This document shows positions 1 to 8,448 of a stretch of DNA of 64,000 nucleotides, piece by piece (the stretch's first letter is position 1; each line of letters starts with the position of its first letter). A model generated the notes under the pieces. The model worked only from the letters and a program-made list of their open reading frames with translations, was not told the origin of the DNA and did no database searches. Made by a program: the position numbers and the translations under genes. Source of the DNA: JAPSGM01 sp963777045 (GTDB taxonomy: Bacteria > Chloroflexota > Limnocylindria > QHBO01); contig CAVZPD010000009.1 in assembly GCA_963777045.1 (NCBI GenBank), positions 310,001-374,000 on the forward strand, written 5' to 3'.

Positions 1-50
1 CCGTCGTACTCGATGCGGGCCGTGTCGGCTCGCGTCACCGTCTCTGTCAT
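1..50 (-). CDS. Start of an unidentified gene downstream of mdh (cut by window edge)
   Basis: An ATG at position 50 on the minus strand overlaps the mdh stop codon as ATGA and opens a frame that runs off the left edge. It begins MTETVTRADTARIEYD. The overlap suggests translational coupling with mdh, so a TCA-cycle partner such as citrate synthase is a reasonable guess. Sixteen residues are too few to assign a family. Confidence 0.5.
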   Translation of the reverse strand, partial: MTETVTRADTARIEYD

Positions 51-1039
51 GGCAGCAGGTCCTTCACTGCTTCTCGCTCCCCGAGGAGCTCGTCGAGCGT
101 CGCCTGGATCTTCGACTGCGCCCATTCGCCGTGCTCGATGCCCTGCCCGATCGAGACTCGTCCGGGGCCCGAGGCCCGTACCGGATAGCCGAACACGAGG
201 CCTTCAGGCACGCCGTAAGCGGAGGCGCCGCCCGGCGACGGGATGGCGACGCTGAACTGTTCGCCGGTGGGCTGGGTGATGTTGCGCACCGTATCGACCA
301 CCGCGTTCGCCGCCGACGCGGCCGAAGACTGGCCCCTGGCCTTGATGATCGCTGCCCCGCGCTGCTGCACGGTGGTCAGGAATTCGCCACGGATCCACTC
401 GTCGTCGTTGATGACCTGGCCGGCCGCTTCACCGCCGATGGTGGCGTGGTAGACGTCGGGAAACTGGGTCGAGGAATGGTTCCCCCAGATGGCCAGGTTG
501 CGGACCTCCTCGACCAGCGTCCCCGCCTTGTGCGCGAGCTGGCTCCGGCCGCGGTTCTCGTCGAGCATCGTCATGGCGAACCATCGATCCGAAGGGACGC
601 CGGGCGCGTTGGCCGCCGCGATCAGGCAGTTCGTGTTGCACGGGTTGCCGACCACCAGTACGCGCACGTCGTCGTCGGCGTTGTCGGCGATGGCTTTGCC
701 CTGCGCCGTGAAGATGCCGCCGTTCACCGTCAGCAGGTCGTTTCGCTCCATCCCGGCCTTGCGCGGGACGGCGCCGACCAGCAGGCACCAGTTCGCATCG
801 GCGAAGGCTTCGTTCGCGTCTGCGGTCTTGACGATGCTGCGCAGCAGCGGGAACGCGCAGTCCTCCAGCTCCATCGCCACGCCGTCGAGGGCCGGCAGCG
901 CGGCCTCCAGCTCCAGGAGCTGCAGGTCGACCGTGGTGCGCGGACCGAACATCTGGCCCGAGGCGATGCGGAACAGGAGCGCGTAGCCGATCTGCCCTGC
1001 GGCGCCGGTCACGGCCACCTTCACGTGCGACTCTGACAT
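47..1039 (-). CDS. mdh: Malate dehydrogenase
   Basis: Interconverts malate and oxaloacetate with NAD in the cytoplasmic TCA cycle. The 330-residue protein is full length for the GAAGQIGY-type (cytosolic-like) malate dehydrogenases. The Rossmann glycine motif GAAGQIGY is at residues 11-18. The substrate-binding arginine segment GAVPRKAGMERNDLL is near residue 90, and NPCNTN is near 133. The catalytic histidine lies in IWGNHSSTQFPDV near 185. A ribosome site AAGGAG precedes the ATG on the minus strand. The stop overlaps the start of a downstream gene that leaves the window. The frame is intact. Confidence 0.96.
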   Translation of the reverse strand: MSESHVKVAVTGAAGQIGYALLFRIASGQMFGPRTTVDLQLLELEAALPALDGVAMELEDCAFPLLRSIVKTADANEAFADANWCLLVGAVPRKAGMERNDLLTVNGGIFTAQGKAIADNADDDVRVLVVGNPCNTNCLIAAANAPGVPSDRWFAMTMLDENRGRSQLAHKAGTLVEEVRNLAIWGNHSSTQFPDVYHATIGGEAAGQVINDDEWIRGEFLTTVQQRGAAIIKARGQSSAASAANAVVDTVRNITQPTGEQFSVAIPSPGGASAYGVPEGLVFGYPVRASGPGRVSIGQGIEHGEWAQSKIQATLDELLGEREAVKDLLP

Positions 1040-1201
1040 CGTTCTCCTTGATGCTGACGGGACTCATCGAGTTTAGCGCAGCACCGCGCGGCTTCCCGCT
1101 GGGCGTGGTGGCGCTGCCGCCGCCGGGCGATCAGGGGATGCTGACCCGTGGCCATCGGGGGCGCACAGTGCCAGGTGTCGCCCCGGGACGGGGGCCATCG
1201 G

Positions 1202-2086
1202 TCACCTGCCGCCAGCCGGCCCCTTGCCCTGTCGCTGGCTATCCGGGTCGGCGTGCTTCCGCCCGGGCACCCGGCGCCGATCGAGCACCGCAACGAGCTC
1301 CGCGGCGAGCAGGATCGCTCCAGATGCGATGAGCGCCCAGGTCATGAGGATGGCGATTGTGGCGAGCGGACCGTAGGCGGACCTGAAGTTGCCGAATGTG
1401 CTCAGGAAGAGGGTGAAGAAGAACTGGGCCATCCTGAGCAGGAACGTGCCCACCAGCGCGCCCACGGCCGCCGTCCGCCATCGCGCGGCGCCGTGCGGCA
1501 GCAGCATGTAGGTCGTGAAGAGGCCGACGAAGACGAGGACCGCCGGCAGGAGCTGGGAGCGCAGGCCCCAGCCGACCAGCGGCGACAGCTTGACGTCCTT
1601 GCTGATCACGGCTGCCGCGATCTCGAGGCCAATGCTCGCGGCGAGGAGGCCACCCACGGCGACGAGCAGGAGCAGACGGCTCAGCTGCCGGCGCAACCAG
1701 CTCGAGTTGTCGACGTGCGACCAGAAGCTGTTGATGGCCCTCGCGAGCGCGGCGAAGACGCGGGTCCCGCTCACGAGCAGGAAGCCGATGGAGACGGCGG
1801 CGGCGGGACCGAAGCCCGTCACGGTCGACTCCACCACCGACTGCATCTGCGAGCTGCCCGTGGGCATGAACTCGCTGATCCGCTCCGTGACGAACTGCCG
1901 TGCGGTCTGCTCCCCCACGATGGCGACACCGATGGAGGTGAACGCGATCAGCAGCGGCGGGATCGAGAGGACCAGGTAGAAGGCAGTGGCGGCCGACCAG
2001 GTGACGCCGGAGTCCTTGAGGAAGGCAACCACCGTCTTCTTCGCCACCAGGAATGTCCACCAGGCCCGAATCCGAATGCCGTGCAC
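1202..2086 (-). CDS. YihY/BrkB family inner-membrane protein
   Basis: A polytopic membrane protein of the YihY/virulence-factor BrkB family; its molecular role is not established, though it is often called ribonuclease BN-like by old mis-annotation. The family hallmark at the start of the core (SGVTWSAATAFYLVLSIPP) is followed by about six hydrophobic segments, and the C-terminus is basic. I chose the GTG at 2086 (VHGIRIRAWWTFLVAKK), giving 294 residues, which is normal for the family. The open frame runs upstream to 2329, but that part overlaps the divergent glucoamylase gene and has no membrane character. Confidence 0.87.
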   Translation of the reverse strand: MHGIRIRAWWTFLVAKKTVVAFLKDSGVTWSAATAFYLVLSIPPLLIAFTSIGVAIVGEQTARQFVTERISEFMPTGSSQMQSVVESTVTGFGPAAAVSIGFLLVSGTRVFAALARAINSFWSHVDNSSWLRRQLSRLLLLVAVGGLLAASIGLEIAAAVISKDVKLSPLVGWGLRSQLLPAVLVFVGLFTTYMLLPHGAARWRTAAVGALVGTFLLRMAQFFFTLFLSTFGNFRSAYGPLATIAILMTWALIASGAILLAAELVAVLDRRRVPGRKHADPDSQRQGKGPAGGR

Positions 2087-2202
2087 GTGGCGCTGTGCAC
2101 CGCCAGTTGCGTGCCGGGTCCTGGCCCTCCCGGTACAGGCGACGGCTGGCGCTTCGATGCGCCCCGTGGTAAGACTGTCCCCCGAGCCGGGAGGCCAACG
2201 GC

Positions 2203-4260
2203 ATGCAGGACAGGGACGAGACGCGACCGATGGGGCCGATGGGCCCGCGCGGCACCGCCATCTACGGCGGCTCTCCCTACCCGCCCATCGCCGAGTACGG
2301 CTTCCTCTCCGACTGCGAGTCGGCGGCACTGGTTGCCCCCAGCGGCAGCGTGGAGTGGCTCTGCATGCCGCGCTTCGATTCTCCCAGCGTCTTCGGCGCG
2401 ATCCTCGACCGTGATGCCGGATCCTTCCGGTTGGGACCTGCCGACGTCCAGGTCCCGGCGGCGCGACGCTACCTGCCGGGGACCATGGTGCTGGAAACGA
2501 GCTGGAGCACGCCCACCGGCTGGATCATCGTCCGGGACGTGATGCTCATCGGCCCCTGGCGCAACGAGGACGGCCGCTCGAGGTCACAGCGCCGCGCGCC
2601 AACCGACTACGACGCCGAGCACATCCTGCTGCGCCTGGTGCGCTGCGTGAACGGCGAGGTGCAGCTGACCATGGAGTGCGAGCCGCGCTTCGACTACGGC
2701 CGCAGCTTCGGCACATGGGACTACACGCAACCGGGCTACCACCAGGGCCGATGCGCCTGTCCGGCGATGGGTCCGGAACAAGGCGAGCTGCTGCTGACGA
2801 GCGACATGAACATCGGCTTCGAGGGCCCCAAGGCGATCGCGCGAACCTTGATCAAGGAGGGCGAGACGCTCTACGCCGCGCTGTCGTGGGGGATGCCCCA
2901 GGCGCCCGCCGATCACGAGGAGGCCTACGACCGGCTGGTCTGGACCGCGCACCACTGGCAGCACTGGCTGGCCCGCGGCCACTTCCCCGACCACCCATGG
3001 CGAAGCTACCTCGAGCGCTCTGCGCTCACCCTGAAGGGACTCACCTACGCGCCGACCGGCGCGGTCGTGGCGGCTCCCACCACCTCGTTGCCCGAGACGC
3101 CGGGCGGGGAACGCAACTGGGACTACCGCTACTCGTGGGTGCGCGACTCCACGTTCGCCCTCTGGGCGCTCTACACGCTCGGCTTCGACTGGGAGGCGAC
3201 CGACTTCATGTACTTCATCGCCGAGGTGGCGGGAGGCGATGAGGAGCTGCAGATCATGTACGGCATCGGAGGCGAGCGCGACCTGGAGGAGAAGGTGCTG
3301 CCGCACCTGCGCGGCTACGAGGGGGCGAACCCGGTGCGCGTCGGAAACGACGCCTACAAGCAGCGCCAACATGACATGTGGGGCGCAGTGCTCGACTCGG
3401 TCTACCTGCACACCAAGTCGCGCGACCACCTCGACGAGTTCATCTGGCCCATCCTGAAGCGGCAGGTCGAGGAGGCGCTGAAGCACTGGAAGGAGCCGGA
3501 CCGCGGCATCTGGGAGGTGCGAGGCGACCCGAAGCACTTCACCTCCTCGAAGCTGATGTGCTGGGTCGCGGCCGATCGCGGTGCCCGCCTGGCGCGCATC
3601 CGGCAGGAAGACGAGCTGGCCGACGAATGGGCGGCGGCGGCGGAGGAGATCCGCGCCGACATCTGCAACCGCGGCGTCGACGAGCGAGGCGTATTCACGC
3701 AGCACTACGACACCGACGCGCTGGATGCGTCGCTCCTCCTCATCCCGCTGGTCCGCTTCCTGCCGCCTGATGACGAGCGCGTCCGCAAGACGGTGATGGC
3801 CATCGCCAACGAGCTGTCCGAGGAAGGACTGGTGCTGCGCTACCGGACGGAGCGAACCGACGATGGGCTGCCCGGCAGCGAGGGGACCTTCACCATCTGC
3901 TCCTTCTGGCTCGTCTCGGCGCTGGTCGAGATCGGCCAGCTCGATCGTGGCCGCAGGCTGTGCGAGCGGCTCCTCTCGTACGCGAGTCCCCTGGGCCTCT
4001 ACGGCGAGGAGATCGACCCGGAGACGGGACGCCACCTGGGGAACTTCCCGCAGGCGTTCACCCACCTCGCTCTGATCAACGCCGTGATGCACATCATCCA
4101 CGCCGAGGAGGATGCATCCGGCGCCATCGCCAGCCCCGAGGCTCGACCGAGCCCGCTCGACGCCCGGACCCCCGACGAGCCTGAGCCGGAGGCCTCGCTC
4201 TCGTCGCCGCGCCGTCCCTGGCGCGAGTCGGGCAACGGACACTCGGCGGGTGACGGCTGA
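2203..4260 (+). CDS. Glycoside hydrolase family 15 protein (glucoamylase/trehalase-like)
   Basis: Predicted to release glucose from alpha-glucosides (glucoamylase or trehalase activity). The 685-residue length suits the bacterial GH15 group, which has an N-terminal beta-sandwich of about 270 residues and an (alpha/alpha)6 barrel. Visible landmarks are the N-terminal IAEYGFLSDCESAALV, the barrel motif ERNWDYRYSWVRDS, the probable acid glutamate in GIWEVRG and the second conserved glutamate in YGEEIDPETGRHLGNFPQA. The last 50 residues are low-complexity. There is no signal peptide, so it probably acts on intracellular glycogen, maltodextrin or trehalose. It is divergent from the YihY gene and in one intact frame. 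Confidence 0.92.
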   Translation: MQDRDETRPMGPMGPRGTAIYGGSPYPPIAEYGFLSDCESAALVAPSGSVEWLCMPRFDSPSVFGAILDRDAGSFRLGPADVQVPAARRYLPGTMVLETSWSTPTGWIIVRDVMLIGPWRNEDGRSRSQRRAPTDYDAEHILLRLVRCVNGEVQLTMECEPRFDYGRSFGTWDYTQPGYHQGRCACPAMGPEQGELLLTSDMNIGFEGPKAIARTLIKEGETLYAALSWGMPQAPADHEEAYDRLVWTAHHWQHWLARGHFPDHPWRSYLERSALTLKGLTYAPTGAVVAAPTTSLPETPGGERNWDYRYSWVRDSTFALWALYTLGFDWEATDFMYFIAEVAGGDEELQIMYGIGGERDLEEKVLPHLRGYEGANPVRVGNDAYKQRQHDMWGAVLDSVYLHTKSRDHLDEFIWPILKRQVEEALKHWKEPDRGIWEVRGDPKHFTSSKLMCWVAADRGARLARIRQEDELADEWAAAAEEIRADICNRGVDERGVFTQHYDTDALDASLLLIPLVRFLPPDDERVRKTVMAIANELSEEGLVLRYRTERTDDGLPGSEGTFTICSFWLVSALVEIGQLDRGRRLCERLLSYASPLGLYGEEIDPETGRHLGNFPQAFTHLALINAVMHIIHAEEDASGAIASPEARPSPLDARTPDEPEPEASLSSPRRPWRESGNGHSAGDG

Positions 4261-4317
4261 CGCCAAGTCGAGCGGCGCGAGGTCATCGACTCGACGATAT
4301 CCACCTTGGGGACAACC

Positions 4318-4326
4318 TGTGGATAA
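4318..4326 (-). promoter_or_regulatory. Single consensus DnaA-box-like 9-mer
   Basis: Read on the minus strand this is TTATCCACA, a perfect DnaA box, in the gap between the convergent GH15 and upp genes. A weaker match (atatccacc) lies about 20 bases upstream. One box alone does not make an origin, and there is no dnaA, dnaN or AT-rich unwinding element nearby. It may be a stray site or a DnaA-titration site. Confidence 0.3.
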
Positions 4327-4399
4327 GTCGGCGAGCGGCTGGGAAAGTCGGGGAAAAGGGGTATTGCCGGCGTGGCGGCGCGAACCCTATGCTGTGGTC

Positions 4400-4478
4400 G
4401 TCCCGAAGGGGCAGCCAACGGCGCCAGAGATTGCATCAACGGTCCGATGGCGGTTCCTTCGGGACATTTCGCTGCCCC
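4400..4478. repeat. Two interleaved inverted repeats between GH15 and upp
   Basis: The 10-mer gtcccgaagg (4400-4409) is complementary to 4456-4465. The overlapping 8-mer ggggcagc (4408-4415) is complementary to gctgcccc at 4471-4478. The order A-B-A'-B' allows either alternative hairpins or a pseudoknot. It lies just after the upp stop, downstream of both convergent genes, and has no T-run. It may be a bidirectional 3'-end structure or a small structured RNA. Confidence 0.4.
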
Positions 4479-4498
4479 GAAAGATCTGGCTCGTCGAC

Positions 4499-5227
4499 CT
4501 AGTCCCCGGCGAGGTTGCGCTGCAGGCGCCTGACGACCTCCGCCGCCTCGTCCGCCTCGTGGCCCGGCTCGGATGCAGGGCCGGCGAACGTGCCGAACTG
4601 CCGGTCACCGGCATCGCCCAGGCCGGGCACGATGTACCCGCGCTCGTTCAGCGCCCTGTCCACCGCGGCGACGTGGATGTCGACGTCAGGATGCTGTTCG
4701 GAGAGCGTGCCGACGCCCTCCGGCGCCGCGATCAGGCTCACCTGCTTGATGCGTGCCGCGCCCCACGCCTTGAGGATGTCGACGGTGGCGGCCGATGAGC
4801 CACCGGTCGCCAGCATCGGGTCCAGGATGAGGCAGACCTGGACCGTGGCAGCGTCGGGCAGCTTGTTGTAGTACTCCACCGGCTTCAGCGTCCGCTCGTC
4901 GCGATAGAGGCCGATGTGCCACACCTGCGCGGTGGGAATCAGCTCCAGCATGGCGTCCACCATGCCGAGGCCCGCTCGCAGCACCGGGACCAGCCCGACG
5001 CGAGGATCGACCTCGGCACCGTCCATGCGCTCCAGCGGCGTCTCCACCTGGCGTGGGCGAGTCGCCAGGTCGGCCATCGCCTCGTAGCCGAGCAGCCAGG
5101 TGAGCTCGCGCACCAGCTCGCGGAACTTCTTGGTATCGGTCTCGACATCGCGAAGGATGGAGACCTTGTGCGCGACCAGCGGATGGCGGCTGACGTGCAG
5201 GCTCGGGTAACGCTGGCTGAGGTCCAT
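4499..5227 (-). CDS. upp: Uracil phosphoribosyltransferase
   Basis: Makes UMP from uracil and PRPP in pyrimidine salvage. The PRPP-binding loop is LILDPMLATGGSSAATVD near residue 133. VLRAGLGMVDAMLELIP and the uracil-binding C-terminal NERGYIVPGLGDAGDRQFGT are also present. Starting at the ATG at 5227 (MDLSQRYPSLHVSRHPLVAH) gives 242 residues. That is about 30 longer than usual because of an acidic tail (HEADEAAEVVRRLQRNLAGD) after the normal end. An upstream ATG at 5284 would add 19 unconserved residues. The gene is convergent with GH15 and divergent from the bactofilin gene. Confidence 0.95.
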   Translation of the reverse strand: MDLSQRYPSLHVSRHPLVAHKVSILRDVETDTKKFRELVRELTWLLGYEAMADLATRPRQVETPLERMDGAEVDPRVGLVPVLRAGLGMVDAMLELIPTAQVWHIGLYRDERTLKPVEYYNKLPDAATVQVCLILDPMLATGGSSAATVDILKAWGAARIKQVSLIAAPEGVGTLSEQHPDVDIHVAAVDRALNERGYIVPGLGDAGDRQFGTFAGPASEPGHEADEAAEVVRRLQRNLAGD

Positions 5228-5412
5228 CGGCGCCAATTCTAGGCCCGTCGTGCCTTCGCCGGCTGCACTCGTGCGCGCTGCCATCGGCCAGCGCAGGGGG
5301 ACATCGGTCCTGGGACTACCTCCCGCGGGTATTCACTGTTAGGCTATCGGTCCCAGCCAGAACCCCGCACGACCGGCGTGCCCAGGCCGTCGCCGCGAAG
5401 GAGGAGCCACCA

Positions 5413-6057
5413 GTGGTCTTCGGATCCAAGCGAGACAACAAGTCCGACAGCTTGTCGCGCGAAGATGTCGTCGGAAACCTGTATCCGGACAGCCTTACGA
5501 GTGAGGTCGATGTGACCCCTTCCCCAACCGAGTTCCGCCGGAGCGATGCCGGCAACGAGAGCGTGATCGATCCGCATGCCCGATTCAACGGCAAGTACGT
5601 GTCGGATCGAGACCTGCGCATCGAGGGCGAGGCCCAGGGCGAGATCGAGTGCCAGGGCACGCTGATCATCAGTCCCCAGGCGCGCGTGCGCAGCGCCATC
5701 ACCGCGCACAACGTGATCATCAACGGCGACTACGAGGGTGACGTCGACTGCGGCGGTCGCTTCGAGATCGGCTCCACGGGGCGGGTCAAGGGCCAGGTCA
5801 AGACCCAGGTGCTGGTGGTGAAGGAGGGCGCCCACTGGGAGGGATCGGTGGTGATGAGCCACGAGCCACCGCGCCAGGCGAGCAGCTCCAGCCAGGGCGG
5901 CAACAGCCAGTCCAAGCCGGCCGCACAGCCCGCGTCGGCCGGCGCCGGCGCCGGAGCGCAGGGCGGCCAGGGCTCCATCTTCAGCAAGCAGGATCGCGAG
6001 GGTGCTCCCGCCGGCGAGCGCCAGGCGACGGGCCCCGGCACCGGCAACGGCCAGTAA
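5413..6057 (+). CDS. Bactofilin family cytoskeletal protein
   Basis: Bactofilins self-assemble without nucleotide into filaments that scaffold cell-shape or envelope functions. The central part (about residues 55-135) is the beta-helical bactofilin core, recognisable in GKYVSDRDLRIEGEAQGEIE, the repeated GxxxGDVxxxG-type turns and EGAHWEGSVVM. It is flanked by a charged N-terminus and a Q/S/A/G-rich disordered tail from about residue 150, typical of the family. The GTG start at 5413 is preceded by AAGGAGGAG. The 3' end overlaps the likely start of the asparaginase gene. Confidence 0.92.
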   Translation: MVFGSKRDNKSDSLSREDVVGNLYPDSLTSEVDVTPSPTEFRRSDAGNESVIDPHARFNGKYVSDRDLRIEGEAQGEIECQGTLIISPQARVRSAITAHNVIINGDYEGDVDCGGRFEIGSTGRVKGQVKTQVLVVKEGAHWEGSVVMSHEPPRQASSSSQGGNSQSKPAAQPASAGAGAGAQGGQGSIFSKQDREGAPAGERQATGPGTGNGQ

Positions 6058-7151
6058 GGGGTCGGCAGGGGGCGGCCGTGTCAAGGCGCCGCCCATCCTG
6101 GTCGAGCTGACACGCGGCGACCGCGTCGAGTCCCGTCATCGGGGCTCGCTCGCGGTCGTCTCCGTCTCGGGGGATCTGCTCGCATCCATCGGCGACCCGG
6201 ACGCCTTCGTCTACCTGCGCTCCAGCGCGAAGCCGTTCCAGCTCGCCCCGTTCGTGGCCTCCGGCCGCTTCGACGCCTACGACTTCCCGTCGCCGGTCCA
6301 GGCGCTGGCGATCATGGCGGCCTCGCACGCCGGCGAGGACCGGCACGCCCGCACCGTGCAGGCGCTGCTGCGGGCGGGCGGGCTGACGCGCGAGGTGCTC
6401 GCCTGCGGGACGCATGCACCCTACGACCGCGAGACGGCGCAGCGGCTGGTTCGTGATGGGGAGCCTCCCTCGACACTGCGGCACAACTGCTCGGGGAAGC
6501 ACGCCGGCATGGCGCTGCATGCCAAAGCCGCGGGATGGCCGATCGAGACGTACTGGCAGCCGGACCATCCCGTCCAGCAGGCCGCCCTGGAGACGGTCTC
6601 GCGCCTCACCGATGTGCCAGCGCAGGAGATCGCCCGGGGGACCGATGGCTGTGGCGTGGTCACCTTCGGCCTTCCGCTGCGCGGCCTGGCTCTGGCCTAC
6701 GCGCGACTGGCCGACCCCTCCACGATCCGGGACGAGGCGCTGCGGCACGCCCTCGTTCGCATCCGCGACGCCATGATGACCCACCCCGAGCTGATTGCCG
6801 GTGAGCGCGGGATGCTCGACACCGCACTGATGCGCGCGGCGCCGCGGACGCCTGGTCTCGAAGGGCGGGGCAGAGGGCGTCCAGGCGGTGGGTTTGCTTC
6901 CGGGGGAGCTGCCCGGCGCGAACGGCGCGAACGGCGCGAACGGGGAGTCGGGTGGGCTCGCGCTCAAGATCGAGGATGGTGACGGTGCGCGCCGCGCGCG
7001 CGGCTCGGCCACGGTCTCCGCCCTGCGGCAGCTTGGGGTACTTGGAGATGACCTGGTGGCAGAGCGCCTCGGCGAGTTTGCCTCGCCCCCGGTGTTCGAC
7101 CCGCGGGGCAACCGCTCCGGCAGCGTGACGGCGACCTTCCGCCTGTCCTGA
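6002..7151 (+). CDS. Asparaginase (type II thermolabile family), one frameshift
   Basis: Predicted to hydrolyse L-asparagine to aspartate and ammonia. The protein belongs to the asparaginase II family seen with LTRGDRVESRHRGSLAVV, YLRSSAKPFQLAPFV, LRHNCSGKHAGMALHA and DGCGVVTFGLPL. The reading frame breaks at about 6850, after DTALMRAAPR. It resumes one base shifted as LVSKGGAEGVQAVGLLPGEL and ends at 7151 with FDPRGNRSGSVTATFRLS, giving about 380 residues. Only a GTG at 6002 is available upstream of the conserved N-terminus. It lies inside the bactofilin gene, so the true start is uncertain. A single-base insertion is the likeliest explanation for the break. Confidence 0.85.
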
Positions 7152-7240
7152 CTGCCGGCAAGCGCTCGGCACGCAACCTGCTGACGTCTGCAGCGGGCGC
7201 GGCCTTCGATACCGCCCGCCCGTACGACAAGGAGGACGAC

Positions 7241-7408
7241 ATGCTCTGGATAATCATCGCGGTGGTGGTGCTGCTCCTGCTCTTCGGGGGCGTGGGCTAC
7301 GGCTACCGCGACCGGTGGGGTGGCTACTACGGTGGCGGGACGGGCCTCATCGGGCTGATCTTGATCGTCCTGTTCATCATCTGGGCGGTCAACGGCTTCG
7401 CAATGTAA
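7241..7408 (+). CDS. Small two-helix membrane protein (55 aa)
   Basis: A short open frame that begins MLWIIIAVVVLLLLFGG with a glycine/tyrosine-rich loop (GYGYRDRWGGYYGGG) and a second hydrophobic segment (LIGLILIVLFIIWAVNG). A strong ribosome site AAGGAGGACGAC sits directly before the ATG, which is the main reason to believe it. It resembles the small DUF3309-type membrane proteins in layout, but its function is unknown. It stands alone between asparaginase and the convergent DUF554 gene. Confidence 0.75.
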   Translation: MLWIIIAVVVLLLLFGGVGYGYRDRWGGYYGGGTGLIGLILIVLFIIWAVNGFAM

Positions 7409-7460
7409 GCAGGGCCGGGCCGAGTGAGCCCCTGGCTCGGCGCCTCGGGGCGACCCGGCG

Positions 7461-8204
7461 TCAGCCGATCCAGCCGCGCACCAGCTCGGCGAGCCGCAGG
7501 AGCAGCGGAGCCAGCACCAGCGCCGGCAGGAAGTTCGCAACCCGGACTCGCTTGAGCTCCAGCAGGCGCAGCGCGACCCCGAGCAGGATGAGGCCGCCGG
7601 CGGCGGTGATGGCCAGCACCGTGGGCGGGTCCATCACGTCGCGCAGGAGGAATGCGCTGCCCGCGATTCCTCCCTGGACGACCAGGACGGTGAGCGCGGA
7701 GAGGTAGACCCCCGCGCCAAGCGCCGCCGCGAAGGCGATGCTCGCGACGCCGTCGAGGAGGCTCTTGGTCGCCAGCAGCGTGACGTCGCCGGAGAGGCCG
7801 TTCTCGATCGAGCCGAGGATCGTCAGCGGCCCCACGCAGAAGACGAGGCTGGCGGTGATGAACGCCTCGGCGATGCGGCTCGGCTCGCCACCGCGTGCCA
7901 GGCGCCGCTGGAACCACGCGCCGAGGGCCTCCAGGCCATCGTGGAGGTGCAGCAGCTCGCCGACGACCACCCCGCCCAACAGGCCGGCCAGCACGGCAAG
8001 GTCGTCGCCCGGCTGGACGACATCGGAGGTGAAGAGGGGGAGCGCCATCGAGATGGCGATCAGGACGGTGAAGAAGCCGAGCGCTGTGGTCAGGCTCTCC
8101 TGCATCCTCCGCGGCACGCGTGCACCGGCGAGCAGCCCGACGGTGGTGCCCAGGAGCACGGTCGCCACGTTGAGCAGGGTCCCGGTCAAGAACATGTCGT
8201 GCAT
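7461..8204 (-). CDS. DUF554 family membrane protein
   Basis: A polytopic inner-membrane protein of the DUF554 (YdfK-like) family, possibly a transporter; no substrate is established. Family signatures are the start FLTGTLLNVATVLLGTTVG, the central AFITASLVFCVGPLTILGS and the C-terminal GGLILLGVALRLLELKRVRV. There are about seven hydrophobic stretches. The ATG at 8204 gives 247 residues. An ATG nine bases later is equally plausible, and the open frame extends to 8276 without conserved sequence. The frame is intact. The gene is divergent from gltX, and the shared upstream region contains repeated CCGATAGA elements. Confidence 0.87.
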   Translation of the reverse strand: MHDMFLTGTLLNVATVLLGTTVGLLAGARVPRRMQESLTTALGFFTVLIAISMALPLFTSDVVQPGDDLAVLAGLLGGVVVGELLHLHDGLEALGAWFQRRLARGGEPSRIAEAFITASLVFCVGPLTILGSIENGLSGDVTLLATKSLLDGVASIAFAAALGAGVYLSALTVLVVQGGIAGSAFLLRDVMDPPTVLAITAAGGLILLGVALRLLELKRVRVANFLPALVLAPLLLRLAELVRGWIG

Positions 8205-8220
8205 TGTCGCCCGCTGGTCG

Positions 8221-8399
8221 TCGATAGATGTGCGGGAACGCTCCCGGATCGGTCTCCCGGCCCCGGTCTGGCTCATCTATCGGTGCGGGGGAGGGCCCGC
8301 GGCGTGCCTCCGGACGCTGTTCACGCTCACGGTGGACCGATAGACCGGCCAACTGTCAGCCCGGATCGACCATCGGGCACGGATGAGGCGATCTATCGG
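8221..8399. repeat. Four copies of a CCGATAGA-type element between DUF554 and gltX
   Basis: The element occurs as tcgatagatg (8221-8230), catctatcgg (8274-8283, inverted), ccgatagacc (8337-8346) and gatctatcgg (8390-8399, inverted). They alternate in orientation across the divergent intergenic region, with spacings of about 50-60 bases. A similar palindrome, ccgatagatcgg, lies upstream of thrC near 29743. They look like operator sites for an unknown dimeric regulator. Confidence 0.45.
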
Positions 8400-8448
8400 C
8401 GCCGGCCCGGTCCGAGGCGAGTGGAGCGCCTGCTACCATCGGCGATCC

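Noticed and set aside
4261..4498. Chromosomal replication origin
   Set aside because: Only one strong DnaA box, no AT-rich unwinding element, and no dnaA, dnaN, rpmH or parAB nearby.
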